From Candidatus Peregrinibacteria bacterium (GTDB lineage Bacteria; Patescibacteriota; Gracilibacteria; UBA1369; UBA12463): DNA of 8,207 nt. The notes below the pieces were generated by a model. The model worked only from the letters and a program-made list of their open reading frames with translations, made no database searches and was not told the origin of the DNA. Positions 6,240-8,207 of this stretch are shown piece by piece (within the stretch, counting starts at the first letter, position 1; every line of letters begins with the position of its first letter). The stretch covers positions 1-8,207 of the forward strand of contig JACRIA010000060.1 in assembly GCA_016215735.1 (NCBI GenBank), given 5' to 3'. The position numbers and the translations under genes were made by a program.

Positions 6240-6245
6240 TTAGCC

Positions 6246-6539
6246 GTGACTATCCAGGCTATCAAGCAAAAAATAATGCCAATTTTAAAATGCCAGGGAG
6301 TTGTCAAAGCAGCGCTTTTTGGCTCTTTTGCAAGAGGTGATGCAAAAAAAAACAGCGATATTGACATTCTGGTAAAATTAAAAGGAGATAAAACGCTGTT
6401 AGACCTTGTTGGACTTAAACTTGAACTTGAAGATAAGCTTGGCAGGAAAGTCGATATTTTGACTTATGGCGGGATCAACCCTCATCTTAAAAATATTATT
6501 TTAAACGAGCAAAAAATAATTTATGAAAAAAGATCTTAA
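6246..6539 (+). CDS. mntA: MNT-domain nucleotidyltransferase antitoxin (MntA-like)
   Basis: This 97-aa minimal nucleotidyltransferase starts at GTG. It carries the Pol-beta superfamily signature G-S-x(10)-D-x-D: Gly26-Ser27 in FGSFARGD, then Asp38 and Asp40 in SDIDILV, with the third acidic residue probably Asp70 in KVDILTY. In characterised MNT/HEPN pairs MntA adds AMP units from ATP to a Tyr of the HEPN toxin and so blocks its RNase activity. The next gene overlaps by 17 bases and is a HEPN protein, the expected partner. The GTG start is set by the promoter six bases upstream, and there is no Shine-Dalgarno sequence. All three catalytic acids appear intact, so the enzyme is probably active. 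Length and order (antitoxin first) fit the family. It is transcribed divergently from the coiled-coil operon. Confidence 0.92.
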   Translation: MTIQAIKQKIMPILKCQGVVKAALFGSFARGDAKKNSDIDILVKLKGDKTLLDLVGLKLELEDKLGRKVDILTYGGINPHLKNIILNEQKIIYEKRS

Positions 6540-6861
6540 AATTTTTCTAGAACACATCATGGAAAGCATAATAGAAATCGAGAAATATACAAAAAACATC
6601 TCGCGAACTAAATTTCTCAAAACTACTCAAACTCAAGACGCAGTCGTTAGAAGATTAGAAATCATAGGCGAAGCAGTGAAAAATCTTCCATCTTCCTTTA
6701 AAAATAAACACCCAAGCATCCCTTGGCGAAAAATAGCCGGGTTGAGAGATATTCTTATTCATGATTATTTCGGCGTCAATTTGGATCTAGTCTGGAAAGT
6801 CGTAAAAAAGAATATACCAAAACTTAAAAAGCAGATTTCAGAATTATCAGAAAAAGTTTAA
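6523..6861 (+). CDS. hepT: HEPN-domain RNase toxin (HepT-like)
   Basis: This 112-aa helical protein has the HepT pattern AVVRRLEIIGEAVKNLP (residues 40-56) and the HEPN active-site motif R-x4-H: Arg75-DILI-His80, followed by Asp81-Tyr82, that is RX4HXY. In the family Arg and His make up the RNase site of the dimer, and the Tyr of this motif is AMPylated by the MNT partner. All are present here, so the toxin should be functional and neutralisable. The ATG at 6523 overlaps the antitoxin's last codons by 17 bases in another frame, so its translation probably depends on that of the antitoxin. It ends in TAA, 28 bases from the convergent end of def. The pair may serve in plasmid or phage defence or simply persist as an addictive module. 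The sequence does not decide between these. Confidence 0.92.
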   Translation: MKKDLKIFLEHIMESIIEIEKYTKNISRTKFLKTTQTQDAVVRRLEIIGEAVKNLPSSFKNKHPSIPWRKIAGLRDILIHDYFGVNLDLVWKVVKKNIPKLKKQISELSEKV

Positions 6862-6889
6862 CTTAATGCAAGTACTGAATCGCGGAGTT

Positions 6890-7381
6890 TCACAAAATTG
6901 TCTTTTTTCCAACAGCCGCCGTGCCCTTATCCACAATCAAAATCCCGTCCAAATGATCAATTTCATGCTGAATCACTCGCGCATTTAAGTTTTCAAGCGT
7001 CAAAACCTGCTCCGCACCTTTAACATCCAGAAATTTCACAGTAATATTTTTCTTCCGCTCAACCCGCACCCAAACTTCAGGCAGGCTCAAACACCCTTCC
7101 TCCGCGATTTCAGTTTCGCGGCCAGCTGGTGCGATTTCCGGATTTATCATCACAATAACACGCGCCTGATTTGTCCCGCTGTTTAGCCGCACAAGACAAA
7201 CTCGCACACTGCTTCCAACCTGCGCCGCGGCCAAACCCAAATCATTCGCCCCAAGCGTGTCGCGCATATCTTTAATCAATTTCGACAATTTTTTCCCACT
7301 GATTTCCGCAGCCTTCACCGCCTCGGATTTTTTTCTTAAAATCAGATTATTCGCCCCAGTCAAAATTTTCAACTTTGCCAT
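6890..7381 (-). CDS. def: Peptide deformylase
   Basis: This 163-aa enzyme removes the formyl group from the N-terminal Met of new proteins in the cytoplasm. All three family motifs are present: GLAAAQ at 49-54 (usual GxGLAAxQ, with the first Gly replaced by Asp-Leu context), EGCLS at 95-99 with metal ligand Cys97, and QHEIDH at 138-143 with metal ligands His139 and His143 and catalytic Glu140. The length is normal for a bacterial PDF. It lies 33 bases after prfB on the same strand, so the two are probably cotranscribed. The spacer is A/T-only repeats with no convincing ribosome binding site. It ends in TGA. If UGA were sense it would run only nine more residues, so this stop alone does not settle the code. 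Confidence 0.95.
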   Translation of the reverse strand: MAKLKILTGANNLILRKKSEAVKAAEISGKKLSKLIKDMRDTLGANDLGLAAAQVGSSVRVCLVRLNSGTNQARVIVMINPEIAPAGRETEIAEEGCLSLPEVWVRVERKKNITVKFLDVKGAEQVLTLENLNARVIQHEIDHLDGILIVDKGTAAVGKKTIL

Positions 7382-7416
7382 TTAACTTTTACTTTAATCT
7401 TTAATTTTTAACTTTT
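7381..7416 (-). repeat. A/T-only prfB-def spacer with 10-bp direct repeat
   Basis: TTTAACTTTT occurs at 7381-7390 and again at 7407-7416, with further TTTAA units between. On the coding strand this is a purine-rich series of TTAAAG/GTTAAA words leading to the def ATG. It may replace a Shine-Dalgarno sequence as an unstructured ribosome entry region. Confidence 0.5.
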
Positions 7417-8207
7417 AAAATTTCTTTTTCAACTCCGCTTCAACAAACCCATCCAATTTCCCATCAAAAACCGCATCCGGATTTTTTTCTTCATAATCAG
7501 TCCGATGATCCTTCACCATTTTGTACGGATGCAAAACATACGACCGAATTTGGCTTCCCCATGCGATATCCGCCTTGCCGCCTTTCAACTCATACAAATG
7601 CTCAGCCTGTTCGCGTTCTTTCATATCAATCAATTTTGCGTGTAAAATTTTCATCGCACGCTGTTTATTTTGCAATTGACTTCTTTCACTTTCACACTTC
7701 ACAATAATTCCACTCGGAATATGTTTAATCCGCACCGCAGTTGAGACCTTATTTACATTTTGACCGCCCTTCCCACCTGATCTAAAAGCCTCAAACTCAA
7801 TATCCTCTTTTCTGATTTCGCCGGCTTCTGGCTCGCTTACTTCCGGCAAAACTTCCACTAAAACAAAACTAGTTTCACGAGTTTGCTTCGCATTGAAAGG
7901 ACTATGCCGCACTAACCTATGCACTCCGTTTTCACCTTTCAAATATCCATACGCAAATTGCCCTTCAATCAGCACTGTGGCGCTTTTCAGACCAACCTCT
8001 TCCCCGCGTGATTCATCAAGCATTTCCACGCGCCACCCGTTATTTTCCGTATATCTCATATACATCCGCATTAGCATTTCCGCAAAATCCTGCGCGTCTT
8101 TTCCGCCAGTGCCTGCATGTATAGACAAAATCGCATTATTTTTATCATACTTTCCGTTCAGAAAAGCTTTTATTTCAAGAACGCGCCATTTTTTTTCAAG
8201 CGCTAAA
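7415..8207 (-). CDS. prfB: Peptide chain release factor 2 (5' end beyond window)
   Basis: The frame is open to the right edge and about 263 residues are visible. Full RF2 is near 365, so roughly 100 N-terminal residues are missing, and the usual RF2 frameshift site cannot be inspected. Visible hallmarks are: a segment ending NAILSIHAGTGG, close to the RF2 consensus; RHSPF with the SPF tripeptide (7895-7903) that reads UAA and UGA; and SGGKGGQNVNKV, whose GGQ (7760-7768) catalyses peptidyl-tRNA hydrolysis. The C-terminus DGKLDGFVEAEL is typical. RF1 would carry a PxT (often PAT) motif instead of SPF. The TTG at 8128 is internal, because coding similarity continues upstream of it. Because RF2 terminates at UGA, its presence argues that this organism does not use UGA as an amino-acid codon. 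It ends in TAA and probably shares an mRNA with def. Confidence 0.95.
   Translation of the reverse strand, partial: LALEKKWRVLEIKAFLNGKYDKNNAILSIHAGTGGKDAQDFAEMLMRMYMRYTENNGWRVEMLDESRGEEVGLKSATVLIEGQFAYGYLKGENGVHRLVRHSPFNAKQTRETSFVLVEVLPEVSEPEAGEIRKEDIEFEAFRSGGKGGQNVNKVSTAVRIKHIPSGIIVKCESERSQLQNKQRAMKILHAKLIDMKEREQAEHLYELKGGKADIAWGSQIRSYVLHPYKMVKDHRTDYEEKNPDAVFDGKLDGFVEAELKKKF

Noticed and set aside
8126..8128. TTG as the prfB start codon
   Set aside because: RF2-like sequence continues upstream in frame to the window edge, so this TTG is an internal Leu codon.

Overview
The window most resembles a genome of the Candidate Phyla Radiation (Patescibacteria, Parcubacteria-like). The signs are a FemAB-type peptidoglycan-bridge transferase of the kind common there, a compact def-prfB pair, long Lys/Glu-rich coiled-coil proteins of unknown function, a general lack of Shine-Dalgarno sequences, and a CPR-style transposase tail. 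This is judged from protein style only and no search was run. The genetic code appears standard. The release factor at the right edge carries the SPF anticodon tripeptide of RF2, which reads UGA as stop, and three other genes end in TGA.

Layout: (1) 1-180 is the C-terminal end of a DDE integrase-type transposase cut by the window edge. (2) 197-1263 holds a strong promoter and a plus-strand femAB gene interrupted by an in-frame TGA at 379-381. (3) 1290-6091 is a minus-strand block of four genes with spacings of 67, 4 and 24 bases. In transcription order they are two tandem paralogues of 117 and 116 aa, an 879-aa coiled-coil multidomain protein and a 453-aa Lys/Glu-rich protein. None is assignable to a known family. 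(4) 6092-6245 is a compact divergent control region with two back-to-back sigma70-like promoters, a 5'-UTR hairpin and small inverted repeats. (5) 6246-6861 is a two-gene MNT/HEPN (MntA/HepT) toxin-antitoxin module. (6) 6890-8207 is peptide deformylase and release factor 2, both minus strand, with prfB upstream and running off the window.

The most notable signals are: the operon of unknown coiled-coil proteins built on a gene duplication; two plus-strand promoters whose -10 boxes lie exactly six bases before the start codon, implying leaderless mRNAs; and the lone UGA in femAB at a site where a glycine would be natural, in a genome that nevertheless encodes RF2. No CRISPR array, tRNA, rRNA or recognised riboswitch was seen. 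The only gap of more than 100 bases outside gene bodies is the divergent control region, apart from the promoter-bearing stretch before femAB.
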